Source: Chloromonas sp. AAM2 (lineage: Eukaryota > Chlorophyta > Chlorophyceae > Chlamydomonadales > Chlamydomonadaceae). From it: a stretch of DNA of 18,225 nt. The notes below the pieces were generated by a model. That model searched no databases and was not told the DNA's origin. It was given only the letters and a program-made list of their open reading frames with translations. The stretch's first letter is position 1. Each line of letters opens with the position of its first letter. The position numbers and the translations under genes were made by a program. Below, piece after piece: positions 1-8,762 of this stretch. The stretch spans positions 1 to 18,225 of the forward strand of contig QAXH01006640.1 of the NCBI GenBank assembly GCA_004335635.1. Reading direction: 5' to 3'.

Positions 1-144
1 TCGCCTTTCAGTGCCACTCAAGGATCGCCTTTCAGTGCCACTCAAGGATCGCCTTTCAGTGCTGCTCAAGGATCGCCTTTCAGTGCTACTCAAGGACCGC
101 CTGTCAGCGCTACTCAAGGATCGCCTTTCAGTGCTACTCAACGC
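1..144. repeat. 24-bp minisatellite (6 copies, runs off the left edge)
   Basis: Six head-to-tail 24-base units, each beginning TCGCCTTTCAGTGC and ending ACTCAAGGA, with few substitutions. The first copies are identical and the last ones diverge slightly. The unit length is a multiple of three. The array lies in the intron after gene A exon 9 and begins 15 bases downstream of that donor in the transcript direction. Confidence 0.93.
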
Positions 145-159
145 CTGCCGTTCACGTAC

Positions 160-589
160 CTAGCTGCGCCAGGGCCCACAAGCTGTTGGCCACATCCGGC
201 GCACTGAACGACACCGCGGTGCGGGTAGCAGCCAGCACCCAGCCATCCACCCACAACTGCCTCTGGGGCTCAGTGGTGGCTCGCTGTGGGGACAGGCCGA
301 CCGTGCGATAGCTGCCGCCTTGACTGACCGGCTGGCCGCCTTGACTGACTGGCTGGCTGCTGTGACTGGCTGGCTGGACGCCTTGACTGGCCGGCTGCCC
401 TGCTTTTTGATGCAATTGCTGCGGAGCGTTTCCTGGTGATGCTTCTGAAGCTTGTACGGTTGTGACAGGAATCTGTGTGGCTGGTGGTGGGCTCATGCTT
501 GTGAGAAGGGCTGGGACTGGTGTGGCATGTTCCACCCACAGTCCTTGAAGGGTGTCCCGGGCCCGGAGCTGGGAGCACGCCCAAATGGC
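160..589 (-). CDS. Gene A exon 9: OPR repeats flanking a QPxSQxx linker
   Basis: The exon runs from acceptor TTGATTCAG to donor CTAG/GTACGT (phase 1), 143 codons. It begins AIWACSQLRARDTLQGLWVE, the end of the previous repeat. A Pro/Ser/Gln-rich linker with four copies of a 7-residue QPxSQxx unit follows, and then another OPR repeat (QLWVDGWVLAATRTAVSF...DVANSLWALAQLG). The gene must continue beyond the left edge: the intronic TGA just after the donor would otherwise truncate a repeat in its middle. Confidence 0.9.
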
Positions 590-3500
590 CTGAATCAAGC
601 ACATGAAAACAACAGTCTCAAAAGGCTTGTCTCTGTGGCCTGCTTACAGTCCTGCTACCGATACCCAATCTTCCTGGAGCATGTAAACAATGGCATCACG
701 CACAACATCTTCAATACTGCGGCTTGGCAGCTTGAGGTGCTTCAGACCATCAGTCTAAGCGATGAGCACCCGGCTAAACCCTCCCCTCCTGCTGGCCCCA
801 CAAGCAAAGCGGAAGGAGAGTTTTGAGGTACCTTCAGGGTTGAACACCGGGATTTACACGGGCTAATACTATTGTGCAGACACATACTGTACTTGGTGAA
901 GTAGTGAGTTGCAGCCTGTGAGCCATGTTTAGTGCCAGGCATAGGCCACGGCCTGCTATGACAGCGGCCTGCTTTACAGTGGCCTGCTATTACAGTGGCA
1001 AGCTATTACAGTGGCAAGCTACTACAGTGGCAAGCTGCTACAACTATTAACCGTCTCAGATCTGGATTCGTTATTTCCCACCTGTGAAAGGTCAGTGGCA
1101 GATGCATGGGCGAAGCCCTGAGCAGCAACCCGGCGCAGCATTGCCCGCCATATGTCCGGGACAGGCATGTAGCCCAGCCTGCAATGATAGACGTGGTGCA
1201 CTGTGAGCCGTGTTGCGATGTGACATGGCCTGCCGTCAATCCGCCCTGACATGCACCATCATCGCCATCAGTGTTACACGGTATTTGCTTCATCCAAAGC
1301 TTTGGCTCACCCATGCAAACGATAGCAGGTCAGCCAATGATGGGTCAACTAGGTGTGATCCCCCCCCCCCACTATGAACTACAGTGGTATAAGTTATCGT
1401 TTTGGTGCAACTTTCAGTATTTGTCAAATGTGTGGTTCCTTGCCGCACCTCGCAAAGGCCCAGCATATTCCTGCTGCCTGTGTGGGCGTCATTGCTGCCA
1501 CTCTGCGGCTGATGTTGAACACATAGTCGTACAGGAACTGACGCCCAGGCTCCCACCTGCAGTGACAATCAGCCCCAGACAGGAAATATCCCCCGTGGGT
1601 GGAGGGCCATGTAACTATTCGTGGAGAGCGGCATGTGAATCAAGGCGTGCCCTTTCGTTTTCGCTGCCATCCAGAAACGTAGCCCGTATAACAAAAACGT
1701 AGCCCGTATTTGTGGAGAGACTTGGGAAGAGTAGAGCCAGTATAGTAAAAGTACATTTGGCAACAGAGGAGAAACGAGTAGCTTGCAAGGCATGCTCTGC
1801 TTGACAGCTATGTCAGTTGCAGCAGGCAACCCAAATCCAAGGCATGATCTTTGTTCCTGGGCAGTGGTGCCTTGGGCAGTGCTCACAGCCCAAAATGCAA
1901 CCAACAACAACTCAACCCGGGCACAGCACAAGGAAGCGAGCATGTCCAACGTTTTGAAGACCTGCAAGGCCCATTTCTCACGTCACGTGCCCCACCTGGG
2001 TAGCGTTGCCAGTGCCCTGATCAGTGTGGTCAGCTCCTCCCCGGTACATGCATGCATGGTGCGGCGCGCCTGGCCCAACAGGGCGCCTGCAATCTCGGGC
2101 CTGGGCACGTAGCTGCATGCAGCATCACCACACCAGGGACAATGGGGTGGTCGCATGTATACGTGTACTTTGCGCACAACGGTAGTGTTCAAGTTGATTG
2201 TCGGTGAGCAACAGTGGCAATGCAGAGAGCAATCAAGCTCAGGAAAAGTGGTCGCTTAACGTCCTGTCGACCCACTGTCGACTGCAGCTGATTCATCTCC
2301 TTATCAATTCCCCCTGTCCTGGCAGTCGCTCTTCAATGACTGATCCAGCAAATAATTCCCAAACTGATGTCGCAATTCAGTTAAATTCGCACAGGAGCTG
2401 CCAATTACCGCCCTTGACTAACGTGGGCGGCCCAATGTCAGGGGGAAGGTCACGGAGGCTCACTCTGACACTGAGAGAGCCTCCACCACCCTTTGCACGT
2501 GTGCGCACCGCATGTAATCACAGCGCCAACTGTCTCCTCCCACCAAAATAGAGAAAGGTCTCGCCCTTTCATCCAACCTCGTATCTTGTCCCTTCTATGT
2601 GCGGGTACCTCGCCCCAGCACCAACCGTACTGCTCCAAACTAGAAACAATGCAAAAAATCAACTGTAAGCCTGAAACTGCCACCTGGTAAGGTCCAAAAA
2701 GGCGAATGGAACATCCATTTAATCATTTACATCCCCCTTCACCAAATCTCGTACAAAACAAACGCCCATTAGCTGCCTGTCCATTACCCAGGCCCTTGCA
2801 CCCAATCTCGTCCCTGCAACGACTCACTTTAAGACTGTGAGCGCCTCCACCAGTGCCACCAGTTGTGTGGCATTCATGGACTTCAACCGAGAGGCCATGG
2901 TACCGCACATGGCCCGCATCCACTCGCCTGCGATTCAAGACAATGCCGCAAATCAAACTACTCCGTGTAATCTAATCTCTAGTAATCTAACGTACATAAT
3001 AAGGAGTGTGCTAACAGTCATGCGAATCGCATCGTACTGCCAATGTTATGCAAGGCTGAGAGTTACTGTAGCAAGAACAGGTGCTTCTCTCTTGCTGGGC
3101 GTTGGCAAGTCTAGCCTACCTCGAGCTTTGTTACCCCTGTTCGCCGCCGAGGACATTCCAAGCCAAACACGTCGGGCTCTTGGCTCTCAAAAGCGTCATC
3201 AACAAGAAAGAAATAAACGAGCCTCTTTGGTCTGGAAATAAGTATGAATTTGTGTCGACAATGATCTGCCCGGTTACTCACGTGGGGGTGCTGCAGCGGC
3301 TGCGTGAGGGGAGGTGTGCAGCACTGCCAGGGCCCAGATAAGGTGCACCACACCCTGGGCGTCAAACGCCTGCACAGGGCAAGAATGAGGCTGCATCATG
3401 TACGGTGACATCTTATTGGAGGGCTTACTTACTTACTTACGACAATGCAGTGGTAAAGATTGCGTCATTGAAGAGGTCTGACAGGAGGACAAGAACCGGG

Positions 3501-6500
3501 TTTCAAGCTGTGAGTGTGGTGTGTGCGGTTGACCAGTGAACTGTGAACCAACAAATGGCACTTACCATGCTTCATGTATAGACTCACTTGCATGGTGCGT
3601 GTGCATGCCGCCAGATAGCGTGTGATCCATGCAGACCCTATTGCAGGGAAGGCGGGTGCAGAGGCCAGTCTCGCCAGGCCCCACAGGAACCCCCACAGCT
3701 GGGGCGCCTGGAATCGCTCCAGACGCGTCTCAATGCGCCTGTGGCCATGTGAAGCCAGCAGCCATGGGAATCAAGTGGCCATGCAAAGCATGTGAAGCAC
3801 GTGATCATATGCTGCACCTGAGCCCGTTACATTCTGTAACGTGGACAGCTGGCAGCTTGTGCCACTTTTCATGCTGTTGTACATGGGCTTACCGTTGCTT
3901 GCAGTCACCGGCCACTTTGAATTGTAACTACCATGGGCCAACTGCCCACCGTCCTACTGTGTCTGTGTCGCATCTGTGAATGAGAAATACATATAGGCGG
4001 ACCTTTCTTCCTACCAAATCCATGAGTGCCATACCAGATGATGAGTGAGAGTATGGTGTGATGCACTTTTGCCACACCTGAGAATGAGTGAGAGTATGGT
4101 GTGATGCACGTGTGCCACACCTGATAATGATTGAGAGTAGCGCCTCACTGGGCCGGTAACCCAGGCTGCCCAGACCCCACACCAGCTGAGCATACTGAGT
4201 GGCACTCCAAGTAGTACCAGGTGTGCCTGTCTCTGCGGCCGTTACTGCTGTCACTGCCGTTGCTTCCCCCTGCTTTGACTGGCCCGCTCCTCGCCTCCTG
4301 TCATGCAGCGCAGGCGCAGCACCGTCCGCATCCACAGCTGCCGCTGTCGCTTTGCTACCCTTTGCTGGATTCGTCCTAACTGACGGTGCTGGTAAGTTGA
4401 TAGTTTGCATTGGCTGGGTGGGACTAGCTGAGGTGGTGGCAGCTGCAGTGCTGGTTCGCTGGTCTGCAGCAGTTTCTGGTGACGAAGTCACGGGTGGTGC
4501 GGTAGGGCTTGAGGTGGGTGCTTCATCGTTTGGCACAGCACGGCGAGGTTGCACAGGTTGCTGTTTGAGTGAGACCTCTGCCCTCTCACACACACGTGCC
4601 ATGAGCTGTTGCACAGCCCTGATACGTATGTGTAACGGGTTTTCATGACCTCCTCCGTTCATGTCAGTTTCCAACTGCCCATCATGCTCGTTTAATCCGC
4701 CGATGCCAGAGCCATAGCTGTAAGCAGCAGGCAGCAGCCGCAAGCTATTGCCCTGCCTTCTGGAGACAAGTCCTTCCACTACTGCCACGCCGTAGGCAAC
4801 CCAGCCCAAGTGCTCGGGAGCCATTCGGCGGGTCAGTGGCGTGGCTCGTTGTGCTAAATGGGTGAAAAATCGGGAGAAACCAAGACGTTCGCCTGCACCC
4901 CATGCCGCCACATGTCGCCCTGCAGTTTGTGCACGCACATGTGGTTGGTGAGTGCCATGCAAGCCCAACGTGTTCCTCTGGTGCCTGTTTTCCCGAATCA
5001 AGAGTGTGTCTCACAACTCAGGGACAAATGAAATCACTGTGACTGCATTCTCTCGGACTCTGACAAGTTGTCCGGGTATGGGTGGCTGGCACGTCATCAA
5101 AGGTCAGCGCATGCTTCCAGACACTGACCGCTGAGCCTCCTGTGCTACATTACTCTATGCCGTTCAATGTAGCAGCATTAGCTTGTTACTCTTTTGCTGG
5201 ATCCATCCTTACTTAGACTGACAGCCCAACAGTGACAACCTTCTTCTGTGACAAGCTTTCCCATCATGCATACTGACTGCCAAGGACGGTGAATGGTAAA
5301 CAATGCTAATACCAACACCAACACCAACACCAACACCAACACCAACACCAACACCAACACCAACACCAACACCAACACTGATTTCCAATACTGCCGTTCA
5401 CCAAGGACTCTACTGGCTGCTCGCACCTGTGAGCAAAGCTGACAATCGACGGTAGACTGCAGCCAGACATGCAGGGCCCATGTGCGGTCTGAAAACGTCC
5501 AGCATGTGGTTCAGCTGAAGCCAGTCCTCGCAAATGCTGACCTGAATCGGCAGATCAGGAAACTTCACTTTTTTTTGAACGCTTGTTCAGGCCATCATAT
5601 GGTCAATCGTTCGCCTCTTTCCCATCTGCATACCGTACTGCGCCATACGAATGGGAACAGGAATTGTGTGGTGTCAACGAACTTTCCCTCAAGCATCTGG
5701 CCTGGGCAAGACTGTAAGTAGTCGTCCTATGCAACAATTGCACGCACACATCAAGCCGCCCTCGAGCACAAGAAAAGAAGCGGATCTTTCAAACGCAGAG
5801 CCATGTGTTACAAATATACAACATACCCGTTGCGCATGGCCATGGGCTCACCAGCAATAAGGAAATACCCGGATGAGGGAGCAGATGAGGAAACCCCCGG
5901 ATGTAAGCACATGAACTGCAAACCCCTAAGCAACACAACCTGGCACAGTGTTCCCTTTACTGACAAGCCTCTGAAATGAATATACCGTTTCTGCACGATG
6001 ATCGATGCCCCAAGGAATCACTGACCTGGTACGTGAGTTGAGGTTCCAGTGGAAACGCCTTCACGCGCCCGTCGCTCTCCGCAGTGCTGCCCATGTTGGT
6101 GGGCCCCACGATGGCTGCATGCAGCTGGTGCAGGTAGTCCAGGTATGCGGCCTGGTCGCGCTTGCGGTTTGTCCATGCAGCGTCATGCTGCTCCTCAACC
6201 CCTGCCCATGCCTGCACATGGGAGCAGCGGTACCACACGCCAAGTGAAGGCACCTGGAAATCCCGGTAAGACAGACATGTCAAACGGCAGGTACACTAGC
6301 CTCACATGGCGGATGCCAGGAAGCCTGCGCTACCTTGGGTCTCAACTCAACGCATGGCAACCCACTACAACGCTCTGCGGCCCAGGTCCGCTTGAATTTC
6401 TAATATTATAGAATGTGACTCAACTAAATACAACTCTTGAAAACGCCTACTACCACATGCCCACCCCTGTGATAGGCCCGCCAGTGTCGGGCATCAGCTG

Positions 6501-7847
6501 TTGTGCTGTCAGCTTTGAAAAACGGGGCGAAAAGCAGGCGTACGGACAGAACACCGACCCAGTGATGCTGATGCACTGGAGTGATGCTGGTACTGATGAT
6601 GCTGATGCTGATGATGCGAGTACCTACCCCTGTCACAGGCCCATCAGCGGTGTCAGCTCCGGAAGGCAGGGCTACGGGTGGGCGAGCGGGCAGGTGGAAG
6701 CGTTGGGCGCGGTGGGCGGTTTCCATGCGCGCCTGCGTGCGCGCCGTGAGAGATGGTTCCACAACGGTGGGGTCGCGGGCCAGGGGGGCGGGGCGACCGG
6801 CCAGGGAGGAGATGTCGTAGTGCATGAGGAGCGGCCGGGAGAGACGCAACTGCAGGACGGACAGCCATTGAACAAACACAGTGGTGCATCTGCATGTAGC
6901 AGTACGCAGCAGTGGAACAGCTGTGGGCAGGAAAATGCAGCAAATAATCAACGTTGTCTTAAACCCCATACCCTTCCACCTTTGGCCATAACCCTTATGG
7001 CACCACAATTCCTTAGCCCAGCATGACCCTGCCTTATTCGCTGTCCGTAGTTCAATTGAGAAACCCCCTTAGTCCAACAAGTGTCGGCCGGCACAGCAGC
7101 GACTCATGCGTTCAGCACCCCCTGCTGAGCAGTCCTCCCCGGACTGAAGGCCATGCAAGCGACAACAACAACAGCGTTCAGTGCCTGTCACCCCGCTCAA
7201 ACACCTGCCATGCTCAAGGAATTTAAGCCATGAACACTAGCAAAGCCACCACCCTTTTCGACGAGCACACCATCTGCACTCCGCAGTTAGCCCCTGCCAT
7301 GATTCAATTTTCAAGCCATAAAGAAAGAGTGCACACATGCACCCTTGCTTTGACTGCCTCACCAACTGTGCGAACTGCAGACGGCGGGCCAGGTCTGTTT
7401 CCTGATCCTCGGCCTTTTCCAAGGGCTCTGTCTTGTCAAACACCCATGGGTAGGCAGCCTGCAGGGAAGCTCGTTCTGACAGGCTGATTGTGATGCCCGA
7501 CTGCGTTTTAGATGGTGCATCTGCCTGTGGACGATTGCCTTGTGTTATGTTATCAGGGGTGCTAGCAGCTGTGCTTGGTGGCTGGGCAGCTGGACGTGTG
7601 GCTGGGAGCAATGGTGGTTGCTCTGGGATGGTTATTGCGCCTTGCGACTGCAAAGTGGTTGTGGCGGTGGGTGGAGGAGAGGGCTGGCTTGGCAGTGGGG
7701 TTGGCGTGCTGCTGCTACTGGTCGTGATTGGTTGAGCAGGCTGATGTGGTGCCAATAGTTGCTGCTGCTGCTGAAGCAGTTGTGGGACTGGCTGGCCCGT
7801 CTGCTGCTCCTGTGGTTGCTGCAGTGGCTGTGACAGCTGTGGCTGCC

Positions 7848-7890
<43 letters not shown>

Positions 7891-8409
7891 AGGCTTGAGG
7901 CGTAATGTGGACGCTGCTCCGCCTTTGCCCTGTCTATTCAAGCGCAATGGTTTCCTCCCTTTGGAACGGTTAGAAGTGCCAGACAGCATCAACGGCACTG
8001 CTGCCATGGCTGGTTGTGCCGCCATGTATGTGTTCCAAGCATCCATGTCTTCTGGTTCAAAGGGCCCTTGGTTCCATTCCGCAAGATTGGATGGTTGCTC
8101 GGCCGGGGCCAGCATGCTTGCTGGTGGAAATGAAGAAGGTCCATCTAGCTGTGGTGCTGAATCGTCACTGGCAGCGGGATAGAGAGTGAGATGGGCTGGA
8201 TCAGAGGCTCCAAGGTCAGCAGAAGGATCTGAAACGCTGTCATGGCTGCTCGTGTCTGCAGCACTGACTTGCCTGCCCCATTGCCTTGTGCAACGATTGG
8301 TTCTGTGTCTGTTCAGGATTTTACAATGTGAGAGCTGCAGGTAGCAAGGAACTGTCAAGCTGGGGCTACGGCAGCAGGTTTGGGTGGAGGTCCCGACCCC
8401 AAAGTTCAT
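160..8409 (-). CDS. Gene A: OPR-repeat protein, probably organelle-targeted (partial, 9 exons, 3' end beyond window)
   Basis: Spliced model (minus strand): 8409-7363, 6849-6628, 6253-6026, 5541-5427, 4892-4149, 2927-2828, 2112-1996, 1178-1082, 589-160. This gives 3,100 coding bases, and every junction is phase-consistent (0,0,0,1,1,2,2,0, then an open phase 1 end). The protein starts with 51 residues free of Asp/Glu and rich in Arg, Ser, Thr and Cys, with a VSAA motif, which resembles an organelle transit peptide. A Gln/Ser/Pro-rich region and about 150 unrecognised residues follow. From about residue 500 there are helical repeats with OPR hallmarks: a proline-rich repeat start (RPSEW, VPRPEI, MPVPDIW) and repeat ends such as VALVEALTVL, TTLIRALATL and ANSLWALAQL. 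OPR proteins of green algae bind organelle transcripts and act in their stability, splicing or translation. The target RNA cannot be told from sequence. No RAP domain is visible in the window; it could lie downstream. The family call is strong; the exact ends of the low-complexity exons are less certain. Confidence 0.85.
314..397. repeat. 21-bp exonic minisatellite coding for QPxSQxx repeats
   Basis: Four adjacent 21-base units (for example GCCGCCTTGACTGACCGGCT plus G) lie inside gene A exon 9. On the minus strand they encode four 7-residue QPxSQxx units, such as QPVSQGG and QPASHSS. The length keeps the frame, so copy-number change would alter only the linker between two OPR repeats. Confidence 0.85.
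590..1081 (-). other. Gene A intron 8
   Basis: 492 bases between exons 8 and 9. It holds the 16-bp repeat array at 951-1040 near its 5' end. No further exon or gene is seen. Confidence 0.8.
951..1040. repeat. About 16-bp tandem repeat
   Basis: Five to six imperfect units of the type CTATTACAGTGGCAAG, with 15-17 base spacing and progressive divergence towards 951. It lies in gene A intron 8, with its near edge 41 bases from the exon 8 donor. Confidence 0.85.
1082..1178 (-). CDS. Gene A exon 8: one OPR repeat
   Basis: This is a 97-base exon from an ATTGCAG acceptor to a TCACAG/GTGGGA donor. The peptide LGYMPVPDIWRAMLRRVAAQ followed by GFAHASATDLSQ is a near-complete OPR unit. The next exon supplies AIWACSQL, completing the repeat. 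Confidence 0.9.
1179..1995 (-). other. Gene A intron 7
   Basis: 817 bases. It contains an 11-base C run (1360-1370) and a short repeated phrase AACGTAGCCCGTAT (about 1675-1708). Open frames here have no OPR pattern and are taken as chance. Confidence 0.75.
1996..2112 (-). CDS. Gene A exon 7: one OPR repeat
   Basis: This is a 117-base exon, from the acceptor in GCATGCAG to the donor CCCAG/GTGGGG. The peptide is YVPRPEIAGALLGQARRTMH followed by ACTGEELTTLIRALATLP. The split codons at both ends (AA/C and AG/G) give Asn and Arg and keep the repeat in register with exons 6 and 8. Confidence 0.9.
2113..2827 (-). other. Gene A intron 6
   Basis: 715 bases. No repeat array, exon-like codon bias or protein similarity was seen. 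Confidence 0.75.
2828..2927 (-). CDS. Gene A exon 6: one OPR repeat
   Basis: This is a 100-base exon, CGCAG acceptor to TTAAA/GTGAGT donor. It encodes EWMRAMCGTM...MNATQLVALVEALTVL. Joined to exon 5 it forms the repeat start RPSEW, and joined to exon 7 it reads TVLNYVPRPE. Both junctions restore the OPR pattern exactly, which is strong evidence for the splice sites. Confidence 0.9.
2928..4148 (-). other. Gene A intron 5
   Basis: 1,221 bases, the longest intron of gene A. It carries the 43-bp array next to its 5' splice site and a (CTTA)4 tract near 3425-3440. No additional OPR exon was found, and none is required by phase. Confidence 0.75.
4026..4137. repeat. 43-bp tandem repeat (about 2.6 copies)
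   Basis: Unit starts at 4041, 4084 and 4127 share ATGAGTGAGAGTATGGTGTG (the third is partial and changed). An incomplete copy precedes 4041. On the transcript strand the two complete internal junctions read like splice motifs (TCTCACTCATTCTCAG/GTGTGG). The array begins 11 bases after the exon 5 donor. Confidence 0.88.
4149..4892 (-). CDS. Gene A exon 5: OPR-like unit, Ala/Thr/Pro linker, OPR repeat end
   Basis: The exon starts after GGTGCAG and completes the split Gly codon. It encodes GERLGFSRFFTHLAQRATPL and then HLGWVAYGVAVVEG, an OPR-like helix pair. A linker of roughly 170 residues follows, rich in Ala, Thr, Ser, Pro and Gly. It ends WSATQYAQLVWGLGSLGYRP, a clear OPR repeat end and the start of the next repeat. 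The donor CCCA/GTGAGG leaves one base (phase 1), which exon 6 completes to Ser, giving the repeat start LGYRPSEW. Another acceptor 24 bases upstream (after ACTGCAG, exon start 4916) has the same phase and would add eight residues. Confidence 0.87.
4893..5426 (-). other. Gene A intron 4
   Basis: 534 bases. It contains the (ACCAAC)n microsatellite at 5311-5378; otherwise nothing recognised. Confidence 0.75.
5311..5378. repeat. (ACCAAC)n hexanucleotide microsatellite
   Basis: About eleven nearly perfect hexamers. On the gene A transcript strand this is (GTTGGT)n, with regularly spaced GG pairs. It lies in intron 4, its near edge 48 bases from the exon 4 donor. Confidence 0.97.
5427..5541 (-). 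CDS. Gene A exon 4: start of the OPR-like helical region
   Basis: There are 38 codons plus one base, from acceptor CGATTCAG to donor CACAG/GTGCGA. The peptide reads ICEDWLQLNHMLDVFRPHMG followed by PACLAAVYRRLSALLT. This spacing (Cys/Trp, LxxL, then AAVYRRLSALL) is typical of the N-terminal helical unit of algal OPR/RAP proteins. It is shorter than a minimal gene-finding ORF and was found by reading frames between the neighbouring exons. Confidence 0.8.
5542..6025 (-). other. Gene A intron 3
   Basis: 484 bases with an A/T-richer composition than the exons. No repeat or extra exon recognised. Confidence 0.7.
6026..6253 (-). CDS. Gene A exon 3: unrecognised segment
   Basis: There are 76 codons from a GATTTCCAG acceptor to a TACCAG/GTCAGT donor, phase 0 at both ends. 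The peptide includes AWTNRKRDQAAYLDYLHQLH and ends EPQLTYQ. It is amphipathic and probably helical. No known domain was recognised. An acceptor slightly downstream (after CATGTGCAG) is possible, but the chosen one keeps the frame with exon 2. Confidence 0.72.
6254..6627 (-). other. Gene A intron 2
   Basis: 374 bases. The TGATGC-rich repeat at 6562-6617 is at its 5' end; the rest is unremarkable. Confidence 0.72.
6562..6617. repeat. TGATGC-type degenerate microsatellite
   Basis: An irregular series of TGATGC/TGATGA units (CATCAG and relatives on the transcript strand), interrupted by TGGTAC and CACTGGAG. Its near edge is 10 bases downstream of the exon 2 donor (GTAGGT). Confidence 0.8.
6628..6849 (-). 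CDS. Gene A exon 2: unrecognised conserved-looking segment
   Basis: There are 74 codons between a TCCTGCAG acceptor and a GTAGGT donor, both phase 0, fitting exons 1 and 3. Third codon positions are strongly G/C-biased (runs such as CTC TCC CGG CCG CTC CTC ATG CAC TAC GAC), unlike the flanking introns. The peptide begins LRLSRPLLMHYDISSLAGRP and has a basic middle part. I do not recognise a domain. The plus-strand ORF over the same bases is taken as an antisense shadow. Confidence 0.75.
6850..7362 (-). other. Gene A intron 1
   Basis: 513 bases between the Gln-rich exon and exon 2. Nothing recognised. Confidence 0.72.
7363..8409 (-). CDS. Gene A exon 1: transit-peptide-like start and Gln-rich region
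   Basis: The start ATG has A at -3 and an in-frame TAG six bases upstream, so it is the first possible start in this frame. There are 349 codons. Residues 1-51 have no acidic residue and many Arg, Ser, Thr and Cys, like a chloroplast or mitochondrial presequence. Then comes a Ser/Asp/Pro-rich stretch, a tract of about 14 Gln (13 consecutive CAG codons at 7849-7887), further Gln/Pro/Thr-rich sequence, and a more ordered end (AAYPWVFDKTEP...RRLQFAQL). The donor after CAGTTG is GTGAGG (phase 0). Most of this exon is low complexity and is assigned to the gene through its reading frame, phase and position, not homology. A 5' untranslated exon upstream cannot be excluded. Confidence 0.72.
7849..7887. 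repeat. (CTG)13, coding polyglutamine on the minus strand
   Basis: Thirteen uninterrupted CTG triplets on the plus strand. Read as CAG codons in gene A exon 1 and preceded by one CAA, they give about 14 Gln in a row. More Gln codons with CAA/CAG mixtures lie downstream (about 7740-7840). Confidence 0.95.
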
Positions 8410-8654
8410 CTTCTACAGCGCATGGCTTGCCTGAAGCAGACCAAGTGTTTGACCAAGAACGATCGCATAATATTAAAGCTGACCACAGTTTGGATGTTGT
8501 TGAGGCGGCTCCGGAACCCGAAACCGGCAGGCGAGGGTTTGAGATGTTCACAACGAAGTATGAAAGCCAGACCACTATGAACACTATGTTAATTTCCAAT
8601 CTTTCAGCGCCCGTTGAGAAATTGTAACCTGGCGCAGGCCGCGGCTGAGCGAGG
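8410..8654. promoter_or_regulatory. Shared divergent (bidirectional) promoter region of genes A and B
   Basis: Only 245 bases separate the two proposed start codons. The right side is G/C-rich next to the gene B start (GGCGCAGGCCGCGGCTGAGC). A CCAAT pentamer lies at 8596-8600, and an A/T-rich patch (TAATATTAAAG) near 8468-8478. No clear TATA box or initiator can be assigned, and transcription starts are not visible. The promoter call rests on the gene arrangement. Confidence 0.45.
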
Positions 8655-8762
8655 ATGGGCGCGGCTACCAGTTGCGCATGTGCGTCCGGCGAGCAGCAAT
8701 ATGAAGTTGTATCGCCACAGCAATGGCCTTCGGGAATGCAAGCGCTGGAGTTGATTGACCAG
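8655..8762 (+). CDS. Gene B exon 1: start with possible myristoylation signal
   Basis: The ATG context is GAGGATGG (A at -3, G at +4). There are 36 codons, beginning MGAATSCACASGEQQYEVVS and ending ALELIDQ. The donor would be the GC type (CAG/GCAAGC), phase 0. Joined to exon 2 it reads MQALELIDQTFAMAVLSCGA, a continuous amphipathic helix. If the GC donor is not used, the frame runs on to a stop at 8898-8900, giving an 81-residue peptide with no family resemblance. The start and first junction are inference. Confidence 0.5.

Noticed and set aside
1..144. Possible CRISPR array
   Set aside because: The units are directly adjacent without spacers; the context is eukaryotic introns. It is a minisatellite. 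The same holds for the other arrays.
1360..1370. C11 homopolymer as a functional element
   Set aside because: Simple sequence in an intron; it may also be a sequencing-length artefact. No further evidence.
4199..4648. 149-residue plus-strand ORF rich in Ala/Val/Gly
   Set aside because: Shadow of the Ala/Thr/Pro-rich linker of gene A exon 5.
6415..7026. 203-residue plus-strand ORF
   Set aside because: It is antisense to gene A exon 2. The minus-strand frame has the better codon bias and phase-consistent splice sites; the plus frame is Gly/Arg/Gln-rich as expected for a shadow.
7490..7758. Plus-strand Gly/Trp/Val-rich ORFs
   Set aside because: Antisense of the Gln/Pro/Thr-rich part of gene A exon 1.
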